From Dyadobacter diqingensis (GTDB taxonomy: Bacteria; Bacteroidota; Bacteroidia; Cytophagales; Spirosomataceae), in assembly GCF_024220585.1 (NCBI RefSeq), contig NZ_JAMXKF010000001.1, positions 1,064,033 through 1,128,032 of the forward strand: a stretch of DNA of 64,000 nt. Direction: 5' to 3'. Positions 45,276 to 55,105 of the stretch are shown here, one piece after another. A program made the translations under genes and the position numbers. The notes under the pieces were generated by a model. The model saw only the letters and a list, made by a program, of their open reading frames with translations, made no database searches and was not told the origin of the DNA. Within the stretch, counting starts at the first letter, position 1. The number at the start of each line of letters is the position of its first letter.

Positions 45276-46451
45276 TTAACCTTCGGTCAAAACCTTTCTT
45301 TCTGAAATATATTTTTCAAGAACGTCCACCGATTCAGCGATGATATCGGCATCCATTTCATGCACTTCCACCCCTTTTCCGATTTTCTCCAAAAGCATAA
45401 TGGTCAAACGACCGCCCAAATGTTCACGAAATTCCTGCAATCCATTACGTAAGTTAATCTTATCGTTTTCAGCCAGTTTGGTATGATATAGTTCAAAACC
45501 AAGCTTAACCAGAACGTTATAAATTCTTTCCAGATCCGCATCCGAAAGCATTCCGATCTTGTTTGCATAAACACAATCGAGCGCGATACCGATCGCAACC
45601 GCTTCTCCATGGCGCACTTCAAAATCCGTAAGATATTCAAGTTTGTGCGCTGCCCAGTGGCCAAAATCCAATGGACGGGAAGAACCAAATTCAAAAGGAT
45701 CACCACTTCCGATATGCTCGGTATGCATTTCTGCACAACGGTGAATCAGGTATGACATCGTCACTTCATCACGCTGCGCAAGTGCCAGAACGTTTTCCTC
45801 AATCCATTCAAAGAATGACTTATCCTTAATCAGAGCCACTTTAATAGCTTCTGAAATCCCTGAACGCCAGTCTCGGTCATCCAGTGTTTTCAGATACGTC
45901 AGATCATTAAACACGGCCACAGGCGGTGCAAAAGTGCCCAGGAAATTTTTCTTGCCATGGAAATTGATGCCATTTTTGACACCCACACCAGAGTCGTTCT
46001 GAGACAAAACTGTCGTGGGGATGCGGATCAGTTTAATACCTCGGTGTGAAACCGCGGCTGCATAACCAACCAGATCCAGAACCGCTCCTCCACCAATACC
46101 AATTACAAAAGAATGACGGTCGATGCCGTAAGTATCCACTGCCTGAGCCAGTTTTTCAAACAAAGCCGGATCATTTTTTGAAGCTTCCCCACCGGGCACA
46201 ACGATAATATCCTGCGCAAGCTGAATATGTTTTATCCGCGCGGCGAAATAACCCTTAATGGTATCGACCAGATCAGGGTGATGGGCAAGAAATCCTCCGT
46301 CCACCACAATCAATACTTTACGCTGGAAACCCTGTTCTGCATAAGTATTGAAAAAATCACTCAGCTGCTGATTGGTTGTGTCAAAAAGGTTATTAGTAAA
46401 AAAAATAGAATAGTTGTATTCTACCTGAAAGCGTTGTTGTATCGTTTGCAT
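45276..46451 (-). CDS. eboD: EboD, 3-dehydroquinate-synthase-like enzyme
   Basis: Protein of about 391 residues of the sugar-phosphate cyclase superfamily. It has PGGEASKND and GIGGGAVLDLVGYAAA for NAD binding and IPTTVLSQNDSGVGVKNGIN for substrate. Zinc ligands are expected in ISEAIKVALIKD, DFGHWAAHKLE and RHGEAVAIGIALD. It therefore keeps the catalytic framework of dehydroquinate or valiolone synthases; the Ebo member's substrate is unknown. Start: the ATG at 46451 is preferred over the in-frame TTG at 46463. eboC ends 27 bp upstream. Confidence 0.9.
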   Translation of the reverse strand: MQTIQQRFQVEYNYSIFFTNNLFDTTNQQLSDFFNTYAEQGFQRKVLIVVDGGFLAHHPDLVDTIKGYFAARIKHIQLAQDIIVVPGGEASKNDPALFEKLAQAVDTYGIDRHSFVIGIGGGAVLDLVGYAAAVSHRGIKLIRIPTTVLSQNDSGVGVKNGINFHGKKNFLGTFAPPVAVFNDLTYLKTLDDRDWRSGISEAIKVALIKDKSFFEWIEENVLALAQRDEVTMSYLIHRCAEMHTEHIGSGDPFEFGSSRPLDFGHWAAHKLEYLTDFEVRHGEAVAIGIALDCVYANKIGMLSDADLERIYNVLVKLGFELYHTKLAENDKINLRNGLQEFREHLGGRLTIMLLEKIGKGVEVHEMDADIIAESVDVLEKYISERKVLTEG

Positions 46452-46478
46452 CTTGAAAAACAATAATGTCTTTATATT

Positions 46479-47348
46479 TTATGTTACCGCGAAAACGCGG
46501 GCTAAAAGTATTGATAATGGCAACAAAGCCAGAACTGCCAGCGCAATCGGCCACAGTCCGAAAGCCACACACCAGGAAGCATTCATCACAATTAATGAAA
46601 GAACGCCAGCCTTTACCGCCTTGCCGATCAAAGGCCCTATTGGATTTTGAATCGCATTGTACAAAGGCCTGCCAATAAGCCAGGCATGTAGAAGAACGAA
46701 TGGAAGGGCAAAAAGAATATTTCCCTGTGACCGGGCAATGGTAAGCTGTGCGGCTAAAACCACCAGATATAAAAAAACTGCGATGTATAAGGTGCGTCTT
46801 TTTCCTCCATGCACCTCATCCTGGCTGATCAGGGTGATCGCAGCGATGTAGGCAATGGGTAAAAGCGCCACAAAACTCCATTGCTGAAACGATTCAGGCA
46901 AAACACTCATACCCAGCAACAAATTACCACCGCGGCACATGCCCATCGTTAACGGACCAAAAAAAACGTGATGTTTCGCAAACCGGTTATAAAGCACCGT
47001 TAATGCCGCAATCACAACCGCAATCATTCCGCTTTGGAAACTGAAAAGTGCGGCCGCCAGAACACCGGCAAACAACAGGGTCATACCCAGCATCGTCGCT
47101 GATTGCAAAGATACTTTTCCGCTTGGGATCGGACGCTCCGGTCTTTCGACGGCATCCAGTTTGGCATCAAAAACATCATTCATCACCACACCGCCGCCAT
47201 ATAACCCCAGGGTAGAAATGACGAGCAAAGCCGGATTAAAGTCTGAAAACGTAAACTGTGCTATGGCCATACCGGCTAAAATGTCGGCAATGGCCGTTAC
47301 CAGATTGGCTGGCCGTGTTAATTGCAAATAGGGTTTTATTGTACTCAC
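46479..47348 (-). CDS. eboC: EboC, UbiA-like prenyltransferase
   Basis: Membrane protein of 289 residues with about eight or nine transmembrane segments. The first Asp-rich motif is NDVFDAKLDAVERPERPIPSG (NDxxDxxxD), which binds the prenyl diphosphate through Mg. The second is SQDEVHGGKRR. UbiA enzymes attach a prenyl chain to an acceptor within the membrane; for EboC the acceptor is unknown. It starts with GTG 2 bp after the eboB stop, which suggests translational coupling. Confidence 0.9.
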   Translation of the reverse strand: MSTIKPYLQLTRPANLVTAIADILAGMAIAQFTFSDFNPALLVISTLGLYGGGVVMNDVFDAKLDAVERPERPIPSGKVSLQSATMLGMTLLFAGVLAAALFSFQSGMIAVVIAALTVLYNRFAKHHVFFGPLTMGMCRGGNLLLGMSVLPESFQQWSFVALLPIAYIAAITLISQDEVHGGKRRTLYIAVFLYLVVLAAQLTIARSQGNILFALPFVLLHAWLIGRPLYNAIQNPIGPLIGKAVKAGVLSLIVMNASWCVAFGLWPIALAVLALLPLSILLARVFAVT

Positions 47349-47350
47349 TG

Positions 47351-48382
47351 TTATTGGATTACCAGGGAATCTTTGGCAACGTCCGGTTGCTGTCCTCCGC
47401 GTAAGATTGAATTACCATGAAATTTTTCCGTTTTTTCAACAGAAAGCCCGCCTTCAAAATCGGAAACATCAATTTGTCCGCTTTTTCCAAATGCGTCGAT
47501 CGCATTCTGATACGTTACCAAACGGATCGTTTCGTCGGCAATACCCCGCATTTTCATCAATGCAGCAGTTTTTGGAAGTGCAAGCGGATCTGAAATCCCC
47601 CAGTCCGCAGCCGAATTAACCATGATACGCTCCGGACCATACTGCTCAACAACTTTTACCATACGTTCATTACCCATTTTTGTAAACGGATAAATGGTGA
47701 AAGCTGCATAAAAGCCCTGATCCAACACGCTCTTTACAGTTTCTTCATTGTTGTGGTCAACGATAACCCAGGAAGGATCCAGGCCATGTTCCAGTGCAAT
47801 AGCCATGCTGCGCTCGGTTCCACGTTTTTTGTCCCGGTGGGGCGTATGAATCTGCACGGGAAGTTTTGCTTCCTTGGCCAGTTCCAGCTGTAAACGATAA
47901 TATTTTTCCTCCGCGGCCGTCTGGTCATCAAAACCGATCTCGCCGATCCCTACCACACCTTCCTTGTAAATATACAATGGCAAAATCTCCATCACCTGCT
48001 CAGCAAGCGGCTCATTATTGGCTTCACGGGAATTTAAGCCCATCGTGCAATAATGTTTGATGCCAAACTGAGAAGAACGGAAACGCTCCCACCCTACCAG
48101 ACTACTGTAATAATCTTTAAAACTGGAAAGACCCGTACGTGGCTGTCCTACCCAGAACGAAGGTTCGATCAGCGCCACAATACCCGCCTGACGCATAGCC
48201 TGGTAATCATCTGTTGTACGTGAAACCATATGGATATGCGGATCAAAAAACCGCATTCCTTTAATCAGTTCATTGTATTCACTCCATGCCATGTCAATAT
48301 GTGCAGGAGAATTTGCCAGCCCGTCGCCCGCTTCAAAATGTGATGGATTAGGCGCGCTACTATCTTTGCAATGTTGGCACAT
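47351..48382 (-). CDS. eboB: EboB, TatD-like metal-dependent hydrolase
   Basis: Protein of 343 residues of the TatD/amidohydrolase superfamily. Metal ligands are in FFDPHIHMVSRTTDDY (HxH), GEIGFDDQ (Glu), QIHTPHRDK (His), IVDHNNEE (His) and NSAADWGISDPL (Asp). The N-terminus has an extra segment with a Cys pair (MCQHC). The gene overlaps the end of eboA by 23 bp. The role in metabolite trafficking is unknown. Confidence 0.92.
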   Translation of the reverse strand: MCQHCKDSSAPNPSHFEAGDGLANSPAHIDMAWSEYNELIKGMRFFDPHIHMVSRTTDDYQAMRQAGIVALIEPSFWVGQPRTGLSSFKDYYSSLVGWERFRSSQFGIKHYCTMGLNSREANNEPLAEQVMEILPLYIYKEGVVGIGEIGFDDQTAAEEKYYRLQLELAKEAKLPVQIHTPHRDKKRGTERSMAIALEHGLDPSWVIVDHNNEETVKSVLDQGFYAAFTIYPFTKMGNERMVKVVEQYGPERIMVNSAADWGISDPLALPKTAALMKMRGIADETIRLVTYQNAIDAFGKSGQIDVSDFEGGLSVEKTEKFHGNSILRGGQQPDVAKDSLVIQ

Positions 48383-49244
48383 AAGTATTTAAGTCAGTAA
48401 ATTCAAGATTGGACCAGGTCAGGGCCCCTTCCGTAATCGATTTTTCAAATTCAGGATAACCTGATAACAATGCCTTTGCAGGCTCATATTCTGAATCAAA
48501 ACACACCAGAGCCGCAGCTTCATGATTGTAAAAATGCGGTGTATGGAACAAATGCGCCACGTCAGATAAAAGCGTGTCGTTCAAATATTTACTCACCAAC
48601 CGCCATACATTGGGCGCTACGGACCGACCGGCAGCCCAGCGTTCATGTGCAAAATCAGAAAGGACAAGTGCCAGATTTTCGTTCTGCCTTTCCTCTAATC
48701 CGGTAATGAAATGGACAGGCTTGTCATTGAAAATCGTTTTCAGCACAAGTTGGTTCCAGGCCAGCTCGCTGAAATATTTGGCAGGATAAGGGTTATGCAG
48801 CGCAATGGCATCAAAAACAAAACCCATGTTGGAGCGAACCGCATCCGTGGCCCTGAACAGCCACTGCTCCGGAAAATCCAGAACAGGCAGTGCAGAATAA
48901 AGTGCCACCAGTTCGTTCATCTCCGCCGTATCAAAAAGTGTTTCTATATTCTTGACAAAGGCCTCTTTATCCGAAGCGTCCAGCTTGGTCAGCAGCCACA
49001 CCCGGGCCAGCCGCACCAGACTCCATCCATTGATCGAAAAACCGGGTACAATCTCATGAAGTGAATGCTCCTGTGCTGATTCAATATTGACTATTTTCTT
49101 GGGTAAAAATCTGGGAGAGGCCACAAAGGCAGTCATCAACTCAATGGGCGACCCGTTTCCTTTCTGCGTCAGCCAATCCGTCTCTGTTTCGGATATGTTC
49201 TGGCTGATAACCTCCCAGAGCGTTGTATTTATTAAGTGGGACAT
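48360..49244 (-). CDS. eboA: EboA family metabolite traffic protein
   Basis: Mostly helical protein of 294 residues, first in the cluster, with the EboA features KGNGSPIELMTAFVASPRFLPKK, GWSLVRLARVWLLTK, FPEQWLFRATDAVRSNMGFVFDAIALHNPYPA and YFSELAWNQLVLKTIF. It has no catalytic motif and no signal peptide. EboA proteins are known only through this cluster. It is recognised by context as much as by sequence. Confidence 0.87.
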   Translation of the reverse strand: MSHLINTTLWEVISQNISETETDWLTQKGNGSPIELMTAFVASPRFLPKKIVNIESAQEHSLHEIVPGFSINGWSLVRLARVWLLTKLDASDKEAFVKNIETLFDTAEMNELVALYSALPVLDFPEQWLFRATDAVRSNMGFVFDAIALHNPYPAKYFSELAWNQLVLKTIFNDKPVHFITGLEERQNENLALVLSDFAHERWAAGRSVAPNVWRLVSKYLNDTLLSDVAHLFHTPHFYNHEAAALVCFDSEYEPAKALLSGYPEFEKSITEGALTWSNLEFTDLNTYVPTLQR

Positions 49245-49449
49245 AATGATTCAAAAAATGAATTCAATTTAACACAAAATCTTGTCCTAAATTGTTTAAG
49301 AAAATTGGGTTATGGTGTCGTGTTTTTTAAACACTAATTTTTCAACACTGGTTTACTGGTAACGTATTTATTTATAGTTCTGTCTCACGTTCTACTTTAA
49401 TTTCTAAAATTCTAAGCAAAAAATAATTTTAAAAAGTGCCTGACAGTTA

Positions 49450-50079
49450 CTAAAAATCAAACTCTACAATATTCTGGTCATTCAAAAGGTAATCTGTCAG
49501 CTGCTCGTGCGTATGTAATGACCCCTGTAAAATCCAGTTTCCTGTGATGTGACTTCCCGAGCGGTTTTGTTCGGCACCCAGAATGACCAGGCCGTATTGC
49601 TTAAAAAGATCTTCATAATCCTTCAAAGTTCTTTTCTGGTATACACACATCAAACGGTAAGTCCGGATCTGATTTTTACCCCTTATCCATTTCTGAATGG
49701 GCGAAAGAACCACAAGCGCCATACCCGAAATCAGGAACGAATACAGGGCTATTGTATAATACCCGGCGCCGATCGACATTCCCAATGCAGCAGTCACCCA
49801 GACAATCGCGGCGGTCGTAATCCCGACCACACGGTTATTCTCCCGAAAAATAATCCCGGCACCAATAAAACCGATCCCCGTCACAATATTCGCCGCGATC
49901 CGGCCTGCATCACCACTGATCCGAATGGATACCAGCGTAAAAAGCGTAGAACCGACGGCAATCAAAATCATGGTCCTCAATCCCGCCGACTTGCTCCGGT
50001 ATTCTCTTTCGGCACCAATAACGGCACCCAGAATGAATGAGAAGAGTAGCTTATAAAGGTCGTCGGTATAAAAATCCAT
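49450..50079 (-). CDS. MgtC/SapB family membrane protein
   Basis: Protein of about 209 residues with four or five transmembrane segments and MgtC family marks: ILGAVIGAEREYRSKSAGLRTMILIAVGSTLF and RIAANIVTGIGFIGAGIIFR, then a soluble ACT-like tail. MgtC proteins modulate ATP synthase and Mg2+ homeostasis or act on K+/metal balance. The ATG at 50079 is chosen; an upstream in-frame start at 50151 would run across the terminator hairpin of the next gene. Confidence 0.85.
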   Translation of the reverse strand: MDFYTDDLYKLLFSFILGAVIGAEREYRSKSAGLRTMILIAVGSTLFTLVSIRISGDAGRIAANIVTGIGFIGAGIIFRENNRVVGITTAAIVWVTAALGMSIGAGYYTIALYSFLISGMALVVLSPIQKWIRGKNQIRTYRLMCVYQKRTLKDYEDLFKQYGLVILGAEQNRSGSHITGNWILQGSLHTHEQLTDYLLNDQNIVEFDF

Positions 50080-50107
50080 GGTACTGTTCAAACGGTTATT
50101 CCAATGA

Positions 50108-50139
50108 AAAGCCGGAAGAATGTAAAATCTCCCGGCTTT
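50108..50139 (-). terminator. Hairpin terminator after pepP
   Basis: AAAGCCGG (50108-50115) pairs with its complement at 50132-50139. On the - strand the stem is followed by TTTTC. It lies just downstream of the gene ending at 50164. Confidence 0.55.
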
Positions 50140-50163
50140 AACATCATTCAAATTTACGCATTC

Positions 50164-51453
50164 TTACGAATTCATCAATTCTTCAATTTCCTCGGCCTCG
50201 ATTGGTATATGTCCCATCAGGTCAATATTGCCATCTGCGGTGATGAGAATGTTATTTTCCAGCCTTATCCCCAAACCTTCTTCACGAATATAAATTCCCG
50301 GCTCGCAGGTAAATACCATACCCGGCTCAAAACGGCGATACTTATTGCCAACGTCGTGGATATCAAGCCCGAGGAAATGAGAATTTCCATGTGGAAAATA
50401 CTTCTTGTAAGCCGGCCATTCAGGATCCTGTTTTTCGATATCATGCCTGGTGATTAACCCCAGTCCCAACAGCTCACTCTCCATAATCTTGCCTACTTCG
50501 ACGTGATATTCATCCCAAAGACCACCCGTCACGAGCATACTTCTGGATGCCTTAAAAACCCTTAGCACAGCGTCATAAACATCCCTTTGTCTCTTTGTAA
50601 AACGACCGTTCACGGGAATACTTCTGGAAAGGTCTGAACCGTAATTGGCATATTCCGCCGCAACATCCAGAAGGATCACGTCGCCATCTTTACATGGCTT
50701 GTCATTCTGGATATAGTGCAATACACACGCATTAGCACCTGACGCAATAATCGGCTGGTATGCAAATCCCTTAGAGCGGTTTCTTACAAATTCATGCAAT
50801 AATTCAGCTTCGATCTCAAATTCCTGCACACCTGGTTTTACAAATTTCAGTAACCGCTCAAAACCAAGTTTTGTTATATCACAGGCCTTTTGCATCAAGG
50901 CTATTTCCTGAGGCTGTTTCACCGCACGAAGCTGGTGCATCAACGGTGCCAGTCTGGCAAGTTGGTGCAACGGGTATTTTTCTTTGAAATCTGTAATAAA
51001 ACGGACGTCACGGGTAACCACCGGCGAGTCGTTTCTGGTGTGCTCATTCGTGTTGAGATATACATTTTCAGCCTCAAAAACGATATTCCTGAAAACGGTT
51101 TCGTACTGATGTGTCCAGAAAACCGTCTGAATCCCTGATACCTCACGGGCTTGCTCCTTCGACAACTTTTCACCCTCCCAAACCGCAATCAGCTCATTGG
51201 TTTCGCGCACAAATAATACCTCTCTTAACTTCTCGTCCGGGTGCTGCGGCGAGATTAATAATATCGTTTCTTCCTGATCAACGCCCGTCAGATAAAAAAG
51301 ATCCGTATTTTGACGAAAACCCATTGAACCGTCCGCATTCGTTGGCATAATATCGTTGGAATTCAAAATCGCCAACGATTTGAGTTTCAGCAAACCGGCA
51401 AGCCGGCGGCGGTTTTCAACAAACAGGTTTTTATCTATGGACGAGTAACGCAT
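50164..51453 (-). CDS. pepP: Xaa-Pro aminopeptidase, M24B family
   Basis: Protein of 429 residues. The N-terminal domain includes FRQNTDLFYLTGVDQEE. The pita-bread catalytic domain has metal ligands in LLDVAAEYANYGSDLSR (two Asp), HGNSHFLGLDIHD (His), TCEPGIYI (Glu) and GIRLENNILI (Glu). It releases the N-terminal residue next to proline, in the cytoplasm, using two Mn ions. Confidence 0.92.
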   Translation of the reverse strand: MRYSSIDKNLFVENRRRLAGLLKLKSLAILNSNDIMPTNADGSMGFRQNTDLFYLTGVDQEETILLISPQHPDEKLREVLFVRETNELIAVWEGEKLSKEQAREVSGIQTVFWTHQYETVFRNIVFEAENVYLNTNEHTRNDSPVVTRDVRFITDFKEKYPLHQLARLAPLMHQLRAVKQPQEIALMQKACDITKLGFERLLKFVKPGVQEFEIEAELLHEFVRNRSKGFAYQPIIASGANACVLHYIQNDKPCKDGDVILLDVAAEYANYGSDLSRSIPVNGRFTKRQRDVYDAVLRVFKASRSMLVTGGLWDEYHVEVGKIMESELLGLGLITRHDIEKQDPEWPAYKKYFPHGNSHFLGLDIHDVGNKYRRFEPGMVFTCEPGIYIREEGLGIRLENNILITADGNIDLMGHIPIEAEEIEELMNS

Positions 51454-51629
51454 AAAGTCTAAGTTTTGTAACTGGTAATTAAATTTGTAAAATTACGTTT
51501 TACTTCTTTAATATTATACTTTAATAAGGGAAGTTCTACGTTAGAAAGTCCTGAAAGTAGAGGATTTTCAGAACACAAAATTATTAAGTAATTTCATAAG
51601 CAGGATTCCTAACAAATTTTAAATATTCA

Positions 51630-53156
51630 ATGAAGAGATTCTTTTTACTGGCGTTTTTATCTATCCCCGCATTGCTTTCTGCGCAGCCCAAATACTGGAT
51701 ATATTTGAAAGATAAAAATTTATCCAATGCCCCCGCAGTTTCACAGACAACGCTGGAAAACCGTCAGAAATTTGGCAATCCTTCCTCGGATGATACCGAT
51801 CTGCCCGTTCGCGAAGATTATCAGAAGCAGCTAAAAGAAAGTTCGGTAAACATCGTAAACCGTTCCAAATGGCTTAATGCGGTATCTGCGGTACTTACTT
51901 ATGACCAGGCAGAAAAAGTTCGTCAGCTGAATTTTGTCAAGGAAGTGATTCCGATGACCTCCGGTTTTTTCATTGCTCAGACGAAACCAACCGAAAAAGC
52001 ACAGATGGCTCAGGTGATGTCGCAGGTTCAGGCCAACGCATTCCAGAAAGCCGGTATTAACGGGAAAGATGTTACGATCGGCGTTATTGACGCAGGTTTT
52101 TACGGAGCAGATTCTTCCCTTGCCCTTCAGCATATTTTTGCCAACAAAAGGATTTTAGGCATTCATGATTACGTAAAACCGGGTAGACCAGGCAACATGC
52201 TTTTCAGCACGGCTGAGTCATTTTCGGATATGCATGGCACAGAAGTTTTGTCAGCCATTTCAGGCATTGACAATCAGGATCAGATGCAGTATGGTCTGGC
52301 ATTGAACTCCAAATTTTACCTGGCACGTACCGATTACTCCCTGCGCGAATGGCGTGGAGAGGAAGACAACTGGATTGCGGCGATGGAGTGGATGGACAGC
52401 CTTGGCGTTCGCCTGATCAATACCTCACTGGGTTATGCCAAAGGTTTTTCTGACCCGAAAGAAAACTATAAACCATCTCAAATGGATGGAAAAACCAGCG
52501 CCATTACCCGTGCGGCGCAAATCGCCTCGGACAGAAAAGGAATCATGATCGTGGTTTCTGCCGGTAACGAAGGCGAAGACAAGAGCTGGGGAATTATTTC
52601 GGCTCCGGCTGATGCCCAGGGTGTGCTTTCTATCGGCGCCACCAACGCAAAACTATGGAACAGAATTGGTTACAGTAGCGTAGGCCCCGAATTTTTATCC
52701 TATGTAAAACCTAATGTTTCCTGTTTCTCTTTATATGGAACATCGCTTTCCGCACCTGTAATCACCGGTTTCGCGGCTTGTCTGATGCAGGCAAATCCGA
52801 AACTTACCAACAAGGAACTGATTGAACTGATCGAAAAATCCGCGCATTTATATCCTTATGGAAATAATTATGTGGGTTATGGTGTGCCATTGGCATCCCG
52901 CGCGCTGGCACTCGCCAAAGCTCCGTACCTGCCGAATTATTCCAAGCTGATCACAGCCAAGGGACGCAACTGCGAGGTGGATGTGACGACAGATGAAAAC
53001 CTTGTGGCCATTTACAGAAAGAAAAACAATAAAGACGTATTGTCACAGCAAACAGCAAAAGTGCAGAACGGAAAAATATCGTTAAGAAGACAAAACGGAG
53101 AACATTTCACAACGATTGATCTGAAAGACTACGCGGTGGAAGTTCAGTGGAATTAA
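51630..53156 (+). CDS. Secreted S8 family subtilase
   Basis: Protein of 508 residues with a signal peptide ending LLSAQ. A propeptide-like region (to about residue 135) precedes the peptidase domain. The catalytic triad is GVIDAGFYGAD (Asp), SDMHGTEVLSA (His) and YGTSLSAPVITG (Ser), with the oxyanion Asn probably in VVSAGNEGED. A C-terminal beta domain of about 80 residues follows. It is an exported serine protease of broad function. Confidence 0.92.
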   Translation: MKRFFLLAFLSIPALLSAQPKYWIYLKDKNLSNAPAVSQTTLENRQKFGNPSSDDTDLPVREDYQKQLKESSVNIVNRSKWLNAVSAVLTYDQAEKVRQLNFVKEVIPMTSGFFIAQTKPTEKAQMAQVMSQVQANAFQKAGINGKDVTIGVIDAGFYGADSSLALQHIFANKRILGIHDYVKPGRPGNMLFSTAESFSDMHGTEVLSAISGIDNQDQMQYGLALNSKFYLARTDYSLREWRGEEDNWIAAMEWMDSLGVRLINTSLGYAKGFSDPKENYKPSQMDGKTSAITRAAQIASDRKGIMIVVSAGNEGEDKSWGIISAPADAQGVLSIGATNAKLWNRIGYSSVGPEFLSYVKPNVSCFSLYGTSLSAPVITGFAACLMQANPKLTNKELIELIEKSAHLYPYGNNYVGYGVPLASRALALAKAPYLPNYSKLITAKGRNCEVDVTTDENLVAIYRKKNNKDVLSQQTAKVQNGKISLRRQNGEHFTTIDLKDYAVEVQWN

Positions 53157-53180
53157 TTATAACCTGAGTCTGATATCAAT

Positions 53181-53220
53181 AAAAAGAGCCTTCAAAATGT
53201 CGATTTTGAAGGCTCTTTTT
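53181..53220. terminator. Bidirectional hairpin terminator
   Basis: A perfect 18-bp stem, AAAAAGAGCCTTCAAAAT (53181-53198), has its complement at 53203-53220 and a 4-nt loop. It lies between the convergent subtilase and antiporter genes and has T tracts on both strands. Confidence 0.88.
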
Positions 53221-53223
53221 ATG

Positions 53224-54861
53224 TCAGGGTGAATCACGCAAACGTGCTTCTTCCAGATCCAGCTCCCTTTCTCTGGCCCGTAATATTTCATCGGAATAAA
53301 TGCGTTCCCGTCGTAATTTTTGAAGCTCTTCGCGTTTGATGTAAACAATTTCAACCAGCATACTCCGGTACTTCGGAAGAAAATCAGCTGTTGAGTTTTT
53401 TGTTTCTTTCTCCAAAAGTTTCCCGTTAGCATTCTCAATCATACGCTCATAGCGGTCCCGGAGGCGGCTGAAGGCGTCAATCACCTCTACCTCGTCGCTG
53501 TACATCGACTGCATATGATCCAGACTCGCCGTGGCCAAACGAAGACGGACAGCTACTTCCTGCTCTTCCGTATCCCCCCCTTCATCATTAATTTTCAGCC
53601 ATTTGATCAAAAAAGGCAAACTTAAACCCTGTAAAACCAATGTAAAAAGTATGACAACAAACGTGATAAAAAGAATCATATTCCGCTGTGGAAATGCCGT
53701 TGTTGCATCGGTCAGGGTTAATGGCACTGCCAAACCCGAAGCCAAAGAAACCACACCCCGCATTCCGCTCCAAGCCACAATAAAAACAGGCTGCCAGCTG
53801 ACGCGGGGCTCACTTTCACGGATGCGTTTACTTAAAATACGTGGCAGATAAGTACTTGGGAAAACCCAGAAAATACGGATCAGAATGGTTACGATACTGA
53901 TCACCACGGCATAGGTAATGGCCGAACCAATGGAGTTCTGACCAAGGCCGCTTATGATTTCAGGAAGTTGCAGACCAATCAGAATAAACACGATACCATT
54001 CAGCAAAAACACGACCGTCTCCCAAACATAACGCGACTGCATCCGGGAATTATAAGTAAGGATTTCATGTGAACGATAGCTGAGAAATAACCCACCGCTG
54101 ACCGTTGCCAGTACACCCGAATAGTGAAAATGTTCAGCCCCGATGTACATTAAATAAGGACTGATAAAGGTTAGCGCGGTGTCAATACTTGACGTGGTTG
54201 GAAAAAACCTGTGGACCAGATACAACACATGCGCAATGGCCAGTCCGATAATGATACCCATGATCGATACCACAAAAAAATCAACGCCTGCTTTCCAGAA
54301 AACAAATTGACCTGTTAACAAAGTCGCCAGTGCAACCCGGAAAACAATCAGTGAAGAAGCGTCATTCACCAAACTTTCCCCTTCCAGAATCGTGACCACA
54401 CGTTTTGGAATTTTAAGCCCCTGCAAAACCGAAGTTGCCGCCACAGCATCCGGCGGAGAAATAATTCCTCCTAAAACAAAACCCATGGCCAGGGTAAAAT
54501 CGGGGATCATGGCACTTGACAGATATGCCACAGCGGTGGCCGTCATGACCACCAATCCGATCGCCAGCAGTCCGATCGGACGTTTAAGTTCCCAGAAATC
54601 TTTCCAGGACGTATTCCAGGCGGCGAAATACAAAAGCGGAGGAAGAAACAGCAGAAAAACCCAGTCGGGTTCGAGGCTGATATGCGGAATGCCAGGAATA
54701 AAACTGATCAGCAAACCGGCGATAACCAAAAAGATCGGATAAGATATCCGCAATTTCTCGCTCAACATCGTCAGCATCGAAACGACGAAGAGAAGCGATA
54801 TAACAATTAGTAAATTATCCTGGATATTATCCTGAGCCATAAGCCAAATGGATGATTTCAT
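53224..54861 (-). CDS. CPA1 Na+/H+ antiporter
   Basis: Protein of 545 residues with about twelve transmembrane segments and a charged cytoplasmic tail from about residue 420. Family marks are FLLFLPPLLYFAAW, the ion-binding segment LEGESLVNDASSLIVFR and WSGMRGVVSLASGLAVP. It exchanges protons for sodium or potassium across the inner membrane. The alternative start MAQDNIQ at 54840 is possible. Confidence 0.9.
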   Translation of the reverse strand: MKSSIWLMAQDNIQDNLLIVISLLFVVSMLTMLSEKLRISYPIFLVIAGLLISFIPGIPHISLEPDWVFLLFLPPLLYFAAWNTSWKDFWELKRPIGLLAIGLVVMTATAVAYLSSAMIPDFTLAMGFVLGGIISPPDAVAATSVLQGLKIPKRVVTILEGESLVNDASSLIVFRVALATLLTGQFVFWKAGVDFFVVSIMGIIIGLAIAHVLYLVHRFFPTTSSIDTALTFISPYLMYIGAEHFHYSGVLATVSGGLFLSYRSHEILTYNSRMQSRYVWETVVFLLNGIVFILIGLQLPEIISGLGQNSIGSAITYAVVISIVTILIRIFWVFPSTYLPRILSKRIRESEPRVSWQPVFIVAWSGMRGVVSLASGLAVPLTLTDATTAFPQRNMILFITFVVILFTLVLQGLSLPFLIKWLKINDEGGDTEEQEVAVRLRLATASLDHMQSMYSDEVEVIDAFSRLRDRYERMIENANGKLLEKETKNSTADFLPKYRSMLVEIVYIKREELQKLRRERIYSDEILRARERELDLEEARLRDSP

Positions 54862-55105
54862 TAGCGTTTTTAGGTATTAAAAAATAAAAGGAGCATGTAA
54901 TATTACAGAATTTAAACCTTTTGAAAAGCATTCCGGCTGCCACAAAATTTCTGGAGTCTTCATACTTTCGGACGATTTTTGAAGTTAATTAGCAAAACAA
55001 TTGACAGATTTATTTAACTTTAAACCTTTGCATAGAATTGTAAAAGCAGCAGCAATGCTTTAAGATTTTATGTAAATTTATTATCAAACCTAATCCCTTA
55101 TAAAA

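Noticed and set aside
50080-50151. Longer N-terminus for the MgtC-like protein
   Set aside because: The extension crosses the pepP terminator hairpin (50108-50139) and lacks MgtC family character; the start at 50079 fits better.
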